Source: Rhodopseudomonas sp. P2A-2r
GTDB lineage: Bacteria > Pseudomonadota > Alphaproteobacteria > Rhizobiales > Xanthobacteraceae
Length of the DNA stretch: 64,000 bases
Direction: 5' to 3'
Assembly (NCBI RefSeq): GCF_026015985.1
Contig: NZ_CP110389.1
Span: 1,954,001 to 2,018,000 of the forward strand
Below, piece after piece: positions 26,801-35,986 of this stretch (position 1 is its first letter; every line of letters starts with the position of its first letter). The translations under genes were made by a program, and so were the position numbers. Below the pieces are notes generated by a model. The model saw nothing but the letters and a program-made list of their open reading frames with translations, did not search any database and had not been told where the DNA came from.

Positions 26801-27766
26801 TCACTGGCGGCAATTGATGGTCAGCGATGCCGGCTTGAAGCGGGCCGCCTCCGCCGCCAATGCCGGATCGAGCCTGGCGGCAAGATCGCGCGCCGCCGCG
26901 GCCGTGCGCGGGCCGAATCCCAGCAGGTAGAGGCCGTCCATGGCGACGAAGCTTCTGGCGCGCGCCGCCGGTGTTAGGGCGAAGGCCGGATTGGCGAACA
27001 CCGCTTCGGCCTTGAGCTGTTCCTTGCCGCGCTCCATCGCCAGCACATGGTCCGGGCGCGCCGCGACGATCGCCTCTTCATTGATGATCTTGTAGCCGTC
27101 GAAGTCGTCGATCGCATTGACGCCGCCGGCAAGCGCGATGATCTCGTTGGCGGCCGTATGCCGCCCGGCCGCCATGGCGCGGCCGTCGAGCAGCGACATC
27201 ACGAACATCACGCGTGGCGGCGTCGTCACCTTGGCGCGCAACCGGCGCAGCCAGCCGAGATCCTGCGCGACCGCGTCGGCAAGGCATTCGCCCCGCGCCT
27301 CGACGCCGGCGACGCGCGCCACCATGCGGATCTTCTGCAGCATGCCGTCTTCGCTGAACGTTTCGGGGACGACGATCAGCGGTACCTTGGCGGCATCGAT
27401 GACGTCGATGGTCTCCTTCGGCCCGGAGCCGGCGATCGCCAGCACGAGTTGCGGGTGCAGTCCGAGGATGCCCTCGGCGGAGAGCTGGCGCATGTAGCCG
27501 ACATTGGGCTTGTCGGCCATCGCCTGCGGCGGGTAGAGGCTGGTGCTGTCGATAGCGACGATGCGATCCTCGACCCCCAGCGCATAGAGGATCTCGGTGA
27601 GGGCGCCACCGACGGCGACGATGCGGGTCGGATGGCCAATGGTCACATCGTGGCCGCGCGCATCGTGCACGATGACGTCTTCGGCGCTGGCGGACGCGAT
27701 CGACATCAGGCAGGTCGCCGCGGTGAGCAGCGTCATCAGGCGGAAGCGGCTGCGGCGGGATGTCAT
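26801..27766 (-). CDS. hmuT: Periplasmic haem-binding protein HmuT
   Basis: A 321-residue class III periplasmic binding protein. The signal peptide covers about residues 1-28 (LLTAATCLMSIASASAE). Motifs include RIVAVGGALTEILYALG, NVGYMRQLSAEGIL, SGPKETIDVIDAAKVPLIVVP and NEIIALAGGVNAIDDFDGY, the HmuT/HemT pattern. It follows hmuP by 7 bp and precedes hmuU by 1 bp. It delivers haem from the outer-membrane receptor HmuR to HmuUV. Confidence 0.92.
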   Translation of the reverse strand: MTSRRSRFRLMTLLTAATCLMSIASASAEDVIVHDARGHDVTIGHPTRIVAVGGALTEILYALGVEDRIVAIDSTSLYPPQAMADKPNVGYMRQLSAEGILGLHPQLVLAIAGSGPKETIDVIDAAKVPLIVVPETFSEDGMLQKIRMVARVAGVEARGECLADAVAQDLGWLRRLRAKVTTPPRVMFVMSLLDGRAMAAGRHTAANEIIALAGGVNAIDDFDGYKIINEEAIVAARPDHVLAMERGKEQLKAEAVFANPAFALTPAARARSFVAMDGLYLLGFGPRTAAAARDLAARLDPALAAEAARFKPASLTINCRQ

Positions 27767-27773
27767 GAGGGCA

Positions 27774-27980
27774 TCACTTGGTGAGGATGAGCTTGTTCTG
27801 CGACGTCAGCCGCAGACGATAGGTCTCGTGGCCATGAGCAATCGTGATTTCACGGCCGGTCTCGAACAGGTCGCCGCTATCGATCCGGTTGGCCTGTACG
27901 GAAATGTGGCGTTCGGCGCCGCTGGTCGCCGCCGGAGCTTGGGGGCCGTCGTGGGTTTCGTCGCGAGGGGCTGTCGTCAT
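27774..27980 (-). CDS. hmuP: Haemin uptake protein HemP/HmuP
   Basis: A 68-residue protein whose C-terminal half carries the HemP family pattern: SGDLFETGREITIAHGHETYRLRLT followed by SQNKLILTK at the extreme C-terminus (quoted here in parts). HmuP has been described in rhizobia as a regulator needed for expression of the haem receptor. It is the first gene of the minus-strand hmu operon and is divergent from hmuR, which fits that role. AAGGA lies 11 nt upstream of the ATG. Confidence 0.9.
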   Translation of the reverse strand: MTTAPRDETHDGPQAPAATSGAERHISVQANRIDSGDLFETGREITIAHGHETYRLRLTSQNKLILTK

Positions 27981-28008
27981 TCGGTCGAACTATCCTTTGT
28001 GCCTCCGA

Positions 28009-28038
28009 CTTATAGTTTTTATTGGCCGGCTTCGCCAA
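28009..28038 (-). promoter_or_regulatory. Possible promoter for hmuPTUV
   Basis: On the minus strand TTGGCG (28038-28033) and TATAAG (28014-28009) are spaced by 18 bp, 29 bp before the hmuP start. The surrounding 244-bp hmuP/hmuR gap is AT-richer than its flanks and must also hold the hmuR promoter. I could not recognise an iron-control element (Irr box) or Fur box with confidence. Confidence 0.35.
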
Positions 28039-28224
28039 GCGAGGCAATCTACAATTGATATAAACAGCCGCGCGATTGCTTGACCGGTTTGTTCCCTCTA
28101 CGTAATTGAAAATGGCAGTACGATGGCAAATGCCGTCGGATGTCTTTTCGAAAGCCAGCAAGCCCCTGCGTTTCCGCAGCGCCAGCCAGCCATGCCTGTT
28201 GAACTTTGCGCTGGGGGAATTAGG

Positions 28225-30573
28225 ATGGTTTTCGGGGCCAGGATGACGCGCGGCTTGTTGCTGGGTGCGTCGATCGTTTCATTGGGGTTGCTGGTGTCGC
28301 AGCCAGGCTTGGCACAGGAGCCACCGCATGGGGCAGTCCAGCCGCAGAGGCCGAAACCTGCCAAGAAGAAGCGCGCTGCGCAGGCGGCGCCTGCCGCTGT
28401 CCAACAGCTTCGCGATGCCCGCGCGCAGGTTGCAGGCAACAGTCAATCGCTGGATGAAATCGCCGTATCGGCATCGAAGACGCAGGAACGCGCTATCGAT
28501 GCGCTGGCCCCGGTGAGCGTCGTGACGCTGGAGCAGATCCAACTGCAGCAGCCGAAGCGGCTCAGCGACCTGTTCTACAACATGCCCGGCGTCTGGATGC
28601 AGGATCGCGGAGACGATGCTTCCACCGCCATCAACATTCGCGGTCTGCAGGACTTCGGTCGCGTGGCAGTGCTGGTCGACGGCGCCCGCCAGAATTATCA
28701 GCGATCGGGGCACAACGCCAACGGCTCGTTCTTTCTCGACCCCGAACTGGTCGGCGGCGTGGACGTGACGCGTGGCCCTACCGCCAACGTTTACGGCTCC
28801 GGCGCAATCGGCGGCGTCGCCTCGTTCCGCACCAAGGACATCCAGGACGTGTTGCGGCCCAATGAGCGATGGGGCGTCGACATGAGCGGATCCTACGGCT
28901 CCAACAACAATCGCGGGCTCGGCTCGGTGTTCGGCGGTGTGCGCGTGGATCCGACGGTCGATGTGTTCGGCGGCGCGGTGTACCGCAGCCAGGGCAACTA
29001 CACTGATGGTGCCGGCACGGAGATCGGCAACACCGGTAACGACATCGCTGCCGGATTGATGAAGGTAACCGTGCGGCCCGCCGACGGCCACGAGGTCAAG
29101 TTCGGCGGCGTGTTCCAGGACTATCAGTATACGGTCGGCCAGATGAACCGCGGCCCCACCAACACCACGGCGCTGGCTGCGCTCAACCAGGGCTCGTCGG
29201 TCTATGGGTCCACCGCCAAGAACTACACGGGCACCGTGAGCTGGAAGTATTCGCGGCCGGACGACATGCTGTTCGACTTCAACGTGTCGCTGTATGGCAA
29301 CCGCGTCGATAACGACCAGACCAAGACCTACCACTATTCGACCTCGGGCGCTGCGCTGTGCGGCGCCGGAAATTTCGGCAACAATATCTCGGGCTGCGTC
29401 GGCGACAGGCGCAGCTATTTGCTCGACACCATCGGCATCGACGTCAACAATACCTCGCGGTTCAATTTCGGCGACTGGCGCAACGCTGTAACCTACGGCT
29501 TCGACGCCTTTAACGACAAGGTCACGACCTTCGATTCGCGCGGCAACTCCAACATCACCACACCGAGCGGCGAGCGCACCGTGTCAGGCGGCTTCGTTCA
29601 GCTGAAAAACAACTACTCCACCTGGCTCGAAGTCATCAGCGCGCTGCGCTATGATCACTACGAGCTGAATTCTGCCGGCCTGACCGGCGGCAGTACCTCG
29701 TCCAGCGGTGACCGGTTGTCGCCAAAGATAACGGTCGGCGTCACCCCGGTGACGGGCTTCACGCCCTATGTCAGCTATGCCGAAGGCTATCGCGCTCCGT
29801 CGATCACCGAAACCCTGATTGCCGGCGCCCATGCGACGGGCGGCGGCCCGGCGTTCTTCACCTGCGCCGACGGCACCGCCGGCCTGTTCTGCTTCCTGCC
29901 GAACCCCAACCTGCGGGCCGAGGTCGGCAAGAACAAGGAAATCGGCGTGAACCTGAAGTACAACGACATTTTTACGACTGGTGACAGCGTCCGCGCCAAG
30001 TTCAACTTCTTCCGCAACGATGTCGACGATTACATCGATCTGGTTGCCTCGGCGCCGGAGCGCACCAACTTCGGTCCGTTCAGCCGCAACTACCAGTACC
30101 AGAACATCGCCAATGCCAGGATCGAAGGCTTCGAGGCGGAAACCGCTTACGATGCCGGCCTGTGGTTCGTCGGCGTCGGCGCCACCGTGCAGCGTGGCAA
30201 GAACACCCAGACCAATGTCGGTCTGGCCACCATCCAGCCGCGCAAGGTCACCACGTCGGGCGGCGTCCGATTGCTGGATCGCAAGCTGACCATCTCAGCG
30301 CAATGGGCTTCGGTGGCCGCCAATACCGACATTCCCGTCGGCTACCAGCCCTCTACAGCATATGACCTGGTCAACCTTTACGTGGCTTACCAGCCGACCC
30401 AGGACATCACGCTGAACTTCTCGGTCGATAACTTGCTCAACCAGTATTATCGCCCCTATGCCATTCCCGGCAATTCGGTGGATGGCACGACCCAGAACGA
30501 TGCGCTGTGGACCAGTGCGTGCCCTGGCATCGTCTACAAGGGCGGCCTGAAGATCCATTTCGGCGGCGCATGA
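28225..30573 (+). CDS. hmuR: TonB-dependent haem receptor HmuR
   Basis: A 782-residue outer-membrane receptor. A signal peptide (MTRGLLLGASIVSLGLL...) is followed by a Lys/Pro-rich stretch, a TonB box-like DEIAVSAS and the plug domain (LSDLFYNMPGVWMQ, INIRGLQDFGRVAVLVDG). The 22-strand barrel ends GGLKIHFGG. The haem-receptor hallmarks FRAP/NPNL appear as YRAP and NPNL, with a histidine between them (IAGAHATG). Start 28225 (MVFGARMTRG) follows GGGGGAATTAGG; ATG 28243 is an alternative. It is divergent from hmuP and followed by a terminator, then hmuQ. Confidence 0.92.
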   Translation: MVFGARMTRGLLLGASIVSLGLLVSQPGLAQEPPHGAVQPQRPKPAKKKRAAQAAPAAVQQLRDARAQVAGNSQSLDEIAVSASKTQERAIDALAPVSVVTLEQIQLQQPKRLSDLFYNMPGVWMQDRGDDASTAINIRGLQDFGRVAVLVDGARQNYQRSGHNANGSFFLDPELVGGVDVTRGPTANVYGSGAIGGVASFRTKDIQDVLRPNERWGVDMSGSYGSNNNRGLGSVFGGVRVDPTVDVFGGAVYRSQGNYTDGAGTEIGNTGNDIAAGLMKVTVRPADGHEVKFGGVFQDYQYTVGQMNRGPTNTTALAALNQGSSVYGSTAKNYTGTVSWKYSRPDDMLFDFNVSLYGNRVDNDQTKTYHYSTSGAALCGAGNFGNNISGCVGDRRSYLLDTIGIDVNNTSRFNFGDWRNAVTYGFDAFNDKVTTFDSRGNSNITTPSGERTVSGGFVQLKNNYSTWLEVISALRYDHYELNSAGLTGGSTSSSGDRLSPKITVGVTPVTGFTPYVSYAEGYRAPSITETLIAGAHATGGGPAFFTCADGTAGLFCFLPNPNLRAEVGKNKEIGVNLKYNDIFTTGDSVRAKFNFFRNDVDDYIDLVASAPERTNFGPFSRNYQYQNIANARIEGFEAETAYDAGLWFVGVGATVQRGKNTQTNVGLATIQPRKVTTSGGVRLLDRKLTISAQWASVAANTDIPVGYQPSTAYDLVNLYVAYQPTQDITLNFSVDNLLNQYYRPYAIPGNSVDGTTQNDALWTSACPGIVYKGGLKIHFGGA

Positions 30574-30599
30574 TCGCGTCACGGAACAACCACGTGTGA

Positions 30600-30631
30600 G
30601 AAAATCGCGCTCATGTTCGGGCGCGATTTTC
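30600..30631 (+). terminator. Intrinsic terminator after hmuR
   Basis: GAAAATCGCGC and GCGCGATTTTC form a perfect 11-bp stem around a 10-nt loop, starting 27 bp after the hmuR stop; the 3' arm ends in TTTTC. It may separate hmuR from hmuQ transcription or work as a partial attenuator, since hmuQ starts only 38 bp further on. Confidence 0.7.
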
Positions 30632-30668
30632 AGTATGATGACTGCCAGCAATCAGAAGGAGATATTCC

Positions 30669-31004
30669 ATGTTCATCGCCATGAACCGCTTCCAGGTTAA
30701 AACCGGCTCCGAACAGGCGTTCGAAACCGTCTGGGCGACGCGTGAGTCCTATCTCGGCGAACTGCCGGGCTTCGTTGAATTTCATCTGCTGAAGGGGCCC
30801 GTCGCCGAGGATCACACGCTGTACTCGTCGCACACCACCTGGGCCAGCAAGGCGGATTTCGAGGCCTGGACCAAGTCCGAGCAATTCCGCAAGGCCCATG
30901 CCCGCGCCGACAACAAGACTGGCGAGAGCCTGTATCTCGGCCATCCGAAGTTCGAGGGTTTTGAAGTGATCCAGTCCGAACGCAAGACCAGCGCCGCGGC
31001 TTAA
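30669..31004 (+). CDS. hmuQ: HmuQ-like haem-degrading monooxygenase (IsdG fold)
   Basis: A 111-residue ABM-superfamily protein. The pattern MNRFQVKTGSEQAFE...WATRESYLGELPGFVEFHLLKG (quoted in parts) and the later FRKAHARA, giving a His near residue 77, match the IsdG/HmuQ haem oxygenases of rhizobia. These open the haem ring in the cytoplasm and release iron. A strong ribosome-binding site, AAGGAGATATTCC, precedes the ATG. It is placed right after the receptor gene, as in Bradyrhizobium hmu loci. Confidence 0.88.
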   Translation: MFIAMNRFQVKTGSEQAFETVWATRESYLGELPGFVEFHLLKGPVAEDHTLYSSHTTWASKADFEAWTKSEQFRKAHARADNKTGESLYLGHPKFEGFEVIQSERKTSAAA

Positions 31005-31010
31005 AGGTCT

Positions 31011-31109
31011 GTAGCCCGGATGCCATTCCGGGGCCGACCCACCGACGACGAAAACTGTCCCGGATTGCGTCGTCCCGCGCTGCGCGCGGGCCAACTTCAT
31101 CCGGGCTAC
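31011..31109. repeat. Small repeat with 12-bp terminal inverted repeats
   Basis: GTAGCCCGGATG at 31011-31022 is exactly inverted as CATCCGGGCTAC at 31098-31109, bounding a 99-bp non-coding segment with inner palindromic parts such as CGCGCTGCGCGCGGG. It sits between hmuQ and hutX. The form resembles a MITE or palindromic unit; no target-site duplication could be recognised. Confidence 0.7.
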
Positions 31110-31138
31110 ACGCTGTTGCAGACCTTGAGGACCTAATC

Positions 31139-31657
31139 ATGACCGCCGCCATGCTCGATGATCTCTCCACCTACATGCGCGAGAACCCGGGTGCGGTGAT
31201 CGAGGACGTGGCGCGTGACCGCAAGGTCACGGCGCGCGCCGTGATCGAGGCCTTGCCGGCGGAGATGGTGAGGATCGGCGGCGGCGCCGACGCCTTCGTG
31301 ACGGCGATGCAGGACATCGCCACCTGGGGTATCGTGACCCTGATCGTCCATACCGGCGACGGGATTTTCGAGGTCACCGATCCCGTCGCGCCTGGCGCAG
31401 TCGGCCGCGGCTACTTCAATCTGAGCCATCCCACCGGCCTGCACGGCCATTTGCGCCATGAGCGCTGCGCCGGCATCGCCTTCGTCGAGCGGCCGTTCAT
31501 GGGCAAGGCATCGGCCTTCGTCGCCTTCCTCAATGTCGATGGCGGGGTGATGTTCAAGGTGTTCGTCGGCCGTGACGAGAGCAGGGCGCTCAGGCCGGAC
31601 CAGTTGGAGCGGTTCAGGGAGTTGTCGGCCACGATCTGCGGCGTCGCGGTCGCCTGA
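31139..31657 (+). CDS. hutX: HutX-family haem utilisation cytosolic carrier
   Basis: A 172-residue protein of the HutX/HugX (ChuX) family, which binds haem in the cytoplasm and hands it to degradation enzymes. Conserved stretches are YFNLSHPTGLHGHL, FVERPFMGKASAFV, and MFKVFVGRDESRAL. It is downstream of hmuR-hmuQ on the same strand, so the cluster supplies uptake, carrier and degradation. GAGG lies about 10 nt before the ATG. Confidence 0.88.
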   Translation: MTAAMLDDLSTYMRENPGAVIEDVARDRKVTARAVIEALPAEMVRIGGGADAFVTAMQDIATWGIVTLIVHTGDGIFEVTDPVAPGAVGRGYFNLSHPTGLHGHLRHERCAGIAFVERPFMGKASAFVAFLNVDGGVMFKVFVGRDESRALRPDQLERFRELSATICGVAVA

Positions 31658-31779
31658 CGTTCCGTCGCCCCGAAAAGCCGCGGTGTCTTGCCCGCTGCGG
31701 CAATTGACGAAGGGATGATTTCTCCTATGGTGCCGCCGATCGGACGGCGGCAATGGACCATCCGAGTGAAGGATGGGTC

Positions 31780-32163
31780 ATGACCAAGAAGATCATTATC
31801 GCGACGTCCAAGGCGCCGGCGGCTGCCGGGCCCTATTCGCAGGCCGTGCGCACAGGCAACCTGGTGTTCTGTGCCGGACAGCTGCCGATGGATCTGGCAG
31901 GCGTACTGCCCGCGACAATCGAAGAACAGACTCACCTGTCCCTGAAGAATGTCGCGGCCGTGCTCGAGGCCGGCGGCGCCAGCCTGGCATCGGCGGTGAA
32001 GACCACCGTGTTCCTGAAGGACATGAACGATTTCGCCGCGATGAACGCGGTCTACGCGACCTATTTCCCGGAAAATCCCCCGGCGCGCTCGACCGTCGAG
32101 GTCGCACGGCTGCCGAAGGATGCGCTGGTCGAGATCGAGGCGATCGCCATCAGCGAAGGCTGA
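31780..32163 (+). CDS. Rid family (RidA/YjgF-like) protein
   Basis: A 127-residue protein of the Rid superfamily, small trimeric enzymes that hydrolyse reactive enamine/imine intermediates. Conserved parts are GPYSQAVRTGNLVFCAGQLP, VFLKDMNDFAAMNAVY and ARSTVEVARLPKDALVEIEAIA, the last containing the substrate-carboxylate arginine of active Rid proteins. The start 31780 (MTKKIII) follows AAGGA by 8 nt; an ATG at 31753 is less likely. It has no clear functional link to the haem genes beside it. Confidence 0.9.
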   Translation: MTKKIIIATSKAPAAAGPYSQAVRTGNLVFCAGQLPMDLAGVLPATIEEQTHLSLKNVAAVLEAGGASLASAVKTTVFLKDMNDFAAMNAVYATYFPENPPARSTVEVARLPKDALVEIEAIAISEG

Positions 32164-32235
32164 TCGAAGCTGTCAGTCCGGGGCGCGAGACAGCGGCGAA
32201 GCCGCTGGACCGCGAACCCGAAATGACAACCTGTT

Positions 32236-32514
32236 CTACCCACGAAAGTCGATCGCCCGCAGAATAATGCCTGGCGGCCGGCCTTCGAGTTCGACTGCGA
32301 TGAATTTGCGCGAGGCGCATTCGCCGATCCTGTCGCGCAAGCGCAGGAATTGCTGCTCGCGCTGGCTTGCGGCCGTGCGTTTCACGCCCTCGATCTGGTC
32401 CATTGCGTCGGTGCTGATGGCGCAGGGCACGCTGGTCGTGTTGTCCATCATCGTGAACAGCACGACCGAGCGGTCGATATCGTATTCGGTGAAGCCAGCG
32501 TCCGTCAGCGCCAT
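32236..32514 (-). CDS. DUF1488 family protein
   Basis: A 92-residue protein. FTEYDIDRSVVLFTMMD then VPCAISTDAMDQI and a charged helical middle match the small DUF1488 family common in rhizobia, of unknown function. The start at 32514 (MALTDAG) is preferred because AAGGAG lies 9 nt upstream; the frame is open a further nine codons. It is followed by repeat-like DNA at 32164-32235 and preceded by another small minus-strand gene. Confidence 0.8.
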   Translation of the reverse strand: MALTDAGFTEYDIDRSVVLFTMMDNTTSVPCAISTDAMDQIEGVKRTAASQREQQFLRLRDRIGECASRKFIAVELEGRPPGIILRAIDFRG

Positions 32515-32540
32515 GATCCGTGCTCCTTCAGCGGCAGTCA

Positions 32541-32714
32541 CTACTTGCGCTTGGCCGGCGGATTGAGCTCGGTGAGCTTGGTCGCGCAGGCGGCTTCGGT
32601 CGCGATCGGACCCGTGACGAACGTGCCGCTGATCTTGGTGATATACCAGCCGGATTCGACACCGAGACGAAGCGACTCTGCGGCCTGAACATGCCGCGAC
32701 GTGAGGATTTCCAT
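32541..32714 (-). CDS. Small hypothetical protein (57 residues)
   Basis: The frame from ATG 32714 (MEILTSRHVQAAESLRLGV) is preceded by AGGGA at 7-11 nt and encodes a soluble-looking small protein ending LTELNPPAKRK. Middle residues ESGWYITKISGTFVTG suggest a beta hairpin. It sits 26 bp upstream of the DUF1488 gene on the same strand and could be co-transcribed. I do not recognise the family. An open frame up to 32840 adds arginine-rich residues that look non-coding. Confidence 0.6.
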   Translation of the reverse strand: MEILTSRHVQAAESLRLGVESGWYITKISGTFVTGPIATEAACATKLTELNPPAKRK

Positions 32715-32864
32715 GAATTTTCCCTGAGGTTGAATGTCAGGGTGCGCCCTTTCAGGGCGAATAGCCATGGCCAATCGGAAACATCTGTCGGGAATCGCAC
32801 GCCGACGTCGCGTCCGGCTGCGGTCTTGCCCTATCGGCAACGCGCGAAAGGGTGGTCTCCGACG

Positions 32865-34286
32865 TCAGGCGCCGGCGGTCATCGTCTTGCGATACAGCGC
32901 GCTGTAGCTGGCCGCCGAGATGGTCCAGCTGAAGGATTTCGACATGGCGCTGCGGCGCATCGAGTTCAGCCGGTCCTTGGAGCCGAAGGTGGCGAAGGCG
33001 CGCAGGATGCCACCGAGCAGGGATTCCGTGGACGGCTTGGTGAACAGGAAGCCGGTCTCACCATCGACGATGGTTTCGGCGAGGCCGCCGGTCTGGTGAC
33101 CGATCGGCAAGGAGCCGAAGCGCTGGGCATACATCTGGCTCAGGCCGCAGGGCTCGAAGCGGGACGGCATCAGCGTGAAATCGCTGCCGGCGAAGATGCG
33201 ACGGGCTTCGCGGTCGTTGAAGCCGATGGCCACGCCGATGGCATCGGGCCGTCGGCGATGCGCATCCATCAGCGCGCGCTCGATCTCGGGTTCGCCGGTG
33301 CCGGTCACGACGATCTGGCCGCCGGCGGAGACGATGGCATCGGCGGCGGACAGCACGAGGTCGACGCCCTTCTGGTGCACCAGGCGGGCGACCAGACCGA
33401 AAATAGGCCCGCGCGACAGCGCGAGCCCGAATTGCTGGCGGACGCCGTCGGCATTGGCGCGTTTGGCCTCCCAGTCGCCGGCGCCGAACGGGCGCATCAG
33501 CTCGGCGCAGACCCGGGGGTCCCAGCTCTCGTCAATGCCGTTGAGGATGCCGGTGAGCTGCGCGGCGTTGGAGCGCTTGCGCAAGAGGCCTTCCAGCCCG
33601 CAGCCCAGCTCTGGCGTGGTGATCTCGCGGGCGTAGGTCTCGCTCACGGTCGTGAGGTGCGATGAATAGATCAGGCCGCCCTTGAGGAACGACAGCTTGT
33701 CGTAGAATTCGAGGCCATCGATATGGAAGGAGTCCGCCGGTGCGCCGATGCGACGCAGCGTCTCCTTGGGAAACAGGCCCTGATAAGCGAGGTTGTGAAT
33801 GGTCAGGATGGTCGGGATCTTGATCTGGTTCCAGGCCAGATAGGCCGGCACCAGCGCCGATGGCCAGTCATTGGCGTGCACCAGATCCGCCGACCAGTTC
33901 GGGTCGAGCTTGCCGGCCGCCAGCAGCGCGGCAGCCGAGGCGAAGCGGCCAAAGCGGATATCGTTGTCTGGCCAGTCCTGGCCGCCGGCGTCCCCATAAG
34001 GATTGCCGGTGCGGTCGTAGAGCTGCGGGCAGAGCAAGATATAGACGGGCATCCCGTCCTTGGTCGCCGCCAGGCCGAGCTGGCAGGCGGGCATCTCCGC
34101 CAGCGCAGGGCATTCGCCGACCACCTCGATGCTTTCGAACTGGGCGACCACGGCGCGGTAGCCGGGCAGGATGACGCGGACATCGGTCCACAGCCGTAAA
34201 GCCCTTGGCAGGGCGGCAGAAACAGCCGCGAGGCCTCCCACCCGAATGAAGTCGTCAATCTCAGGAGTGACGAACAGAACCCTCAA
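32865..34286 (-). CDS. glgA: Glycogen/starch synthase GlgA-like (GT5), variant N-terminal motif
   Basis: A 473-residue ADP-glucose glucosyltransferase-type protein. The TTG start at 34286 has GAGGG 6 nt upstream. It also aligns residue for residue with E. coli GlgA, in which K15 of KTGG binds ADP-glucose; here the motif is RVGG with R15. A GTG at 34310 is the alternative. GTGEPEIE and FEPCGLSQMYAQRFG (C-terminal catalytic Glu region), QTGGLAETIVDG and HANDWPSALVPAYL are conserved. It stands alone, with no glgBCPX genes in the window. The substitution raises doubt about donor specificity. Confidence 0.85.
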   Translation of the reverse strand: MRVLFVTPEIDDFIRVGGLAAVSAALPRALRLWTDVRVILPGYRAVVAQFESIEVVGECPALAEMPACQLGLAATKDGMPVYILLCPQLYDRTGNPYGDAGGQDWPDNDIRFGRFASAAALLAAGKLDPNWSADLVHANDWPSALVPAYLAWNQIKIPTILTIHNLAYQGLFPKETLRRIGAPADSFHIDGLEFYDKLSFLKGGLIYSSHLTTVSETYAREITTPELGCGLEGLLRKRSNAAQLTGILNGIDESWDPRVCAELMRPFGAGDWEAKRANADGVRQQFGLALSRGPIFGLVARLVHQKGVDLVLSAADAIVSAGGQIVVTGTGEPEIERALMDAHRRRPDAIGVAIGFNDREARRIFAGSDFTLMPSRFEPCGLSQMYAQRFGSLPIGHQTGGLAETIVDGETGFLFTKPSTESLLGGILRAFATFGSKDRLNSMRRSAMSKSFSWTISAASYSALYRKTMTAGA

Positions 34287-34470
34287 GACGTGCCCTCGTG
34301 CCAGCAGCACCTGCTACTATGCAAATCCCGGTCCAGCGTTTCCTCGGCTTTGGAACTCGCGGAACCAAGTTTGTTAGTTGGCAGTGCGATAAGTCTCTCT
34401 GCAGTGCAGTATAGCACGTGACTTAATACGCTATTGCGAAATTCCCACACTGGCGTGAGATTCTTTACGA

Positions 34471-35855
34471 TCACCCCAGGGGTGTCGACTTTACCGCGAC
34501 GCGCAGCAGGCTCATCACGCAGCCGACGGCGGCAAAGCCAGCACCCAGTGCCAATGCCAGTGTGGCGCCCTCGTGGCCAATGAGGCCAAAACAAAAGGCA
34601 GCCAACGCCGCGCCCGTGGTCTGGCCGGTGAGCCGGGCGGTGGCGACGATGCCGCTGGCGCCGCCGCTGCGGCCTGGCGGCGCGCTGGACATCAATGCCT
34701 TCATGTTCGGGGTCTGGAAAAATCCAAACCCGGCGCCGCACAGGACCGTCCGCCAGACGATGTTGGCGACGCTGGGTTCCGGCGGCAGCGTGGCCAGCAG
34801 CACCATGCCGATGCCGAGCATGGCCAGGCCGAGGCCGCAGAGAAGGCCGGCGGAGTAGCGATCGGACAGCCGGCCGGCGATCGGCGCCATGATCGCCACC
34901 ACCAGCGGCCACGGGGTCATGAAGAAGCCGGTCTCGACCTGCGAGCGGTGCAGGATCTCCTCGAAATAGAAGGGCAGCGACACGAAGGCGAGGCCCTGGA
35001 CCGCAAAGGAACAGATGGCGGTGGCTGCCGACAGGGCGAAGACAGGAAGGCGGAACAGGTCGATGGGCAGCATGGGGGCGGGATGGCCGGCCTGCCTGCG
35101 CAGCAACAGCCAGCCGAACAGCAGTCCGGCGACGATCTCGCCGACCACGATGCCTGTGGTGGCGTGATGTGCCGCACTGCCGATGCCGAGGATCAGCAGG
35201 CCGAGGCAGCCGGCCGCCAGCACGGCGCCCGGAAAGTCGAAGGTGTGGCTGGCCCGCATGGTTTTCGGCAGCGTCTTCATGCCGATCAGCATGGCGATCA
35301 CCCCGAACGGCAGGTTGACGGCGAACAGCCACGGCCAGGTCGCCACCGACAGGATGCCGGAAGCGATGGTCGGCCCGAGGGTGAAGGAGGTGGCGACCAC
35401 GAGGGCGTTATGGCCGAAGCCGCGGCCCAGCATGCGTTGCGGATAGACGAAGCGGATCAGCGCCGTGTTGACGCTCATGATGCCGGCGCCGCCCAGGCCC
35501 TGCAGGACCCGGGCGATCAGCAGAGTGGGCAGCGACCATGCCAGCGCGCAGGCGACCGAGGCGATGGTGAACAGCAGCAGCCCGGCCAGATAGACGCGCT
35601 GGTGGCCGATGATTTCCCCAGCGCGGCCAGCGGCAGCAACGTCGCCACCATGGCGATCTGGTAGACGTTGACTACCCAGATCACGTCGGCGGGAGTGGCG
35701 CTGAGGTTGCTGGCGATGGCGGGCAGCGCGATGTTGGCAATCGCAGTGTCGAGCGACGCCATTGAGATCGCGGTGAAGATCGCGGCGGCGGCCCAGCGGC
35801 GCTGCTCCGGCGGCAGTCCGTCGGTCGGCAACGGCGCCGCAATTCCTTGAGCCAT
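34471..35855 (-). pseudogene. MFS transporter (DHA2-like), one frame break (probably a sequencing error)
   Basis: Starts MAQGIAAPLPTDG at 35855; first helices ISMASLDTAIANIALPAIASNL and VIWVVNVYQIAMVATLLPLAAL are lost from frame after LAALG. The continuation EIIGHQRVYLAGLLLF lies in another frame and runs through about 12 more helices with LLIARVLQGLGGAGIMS (motif C-like region). The break is a run of four C at 35616-35619 (plus strand). A fifth restores a 461-residue, 14-helix DHA2-type drug or metabolite exporter. No adjacent regulator or fusion protein; substrate unknown. Confidence 0.85.
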
Positions 35856-35986
35856 GAGGGATAGGTTCCTGAAGCGGCGGCCGGAACGATCGCCAGAGCG
35901 CGCTATCTAGTACGGAAAGCCGCGATCCTGCAGACGGCGATCTGCATATGGCATATGCGCGTCCGGCTGCAACGGTCAGCTCGGGG

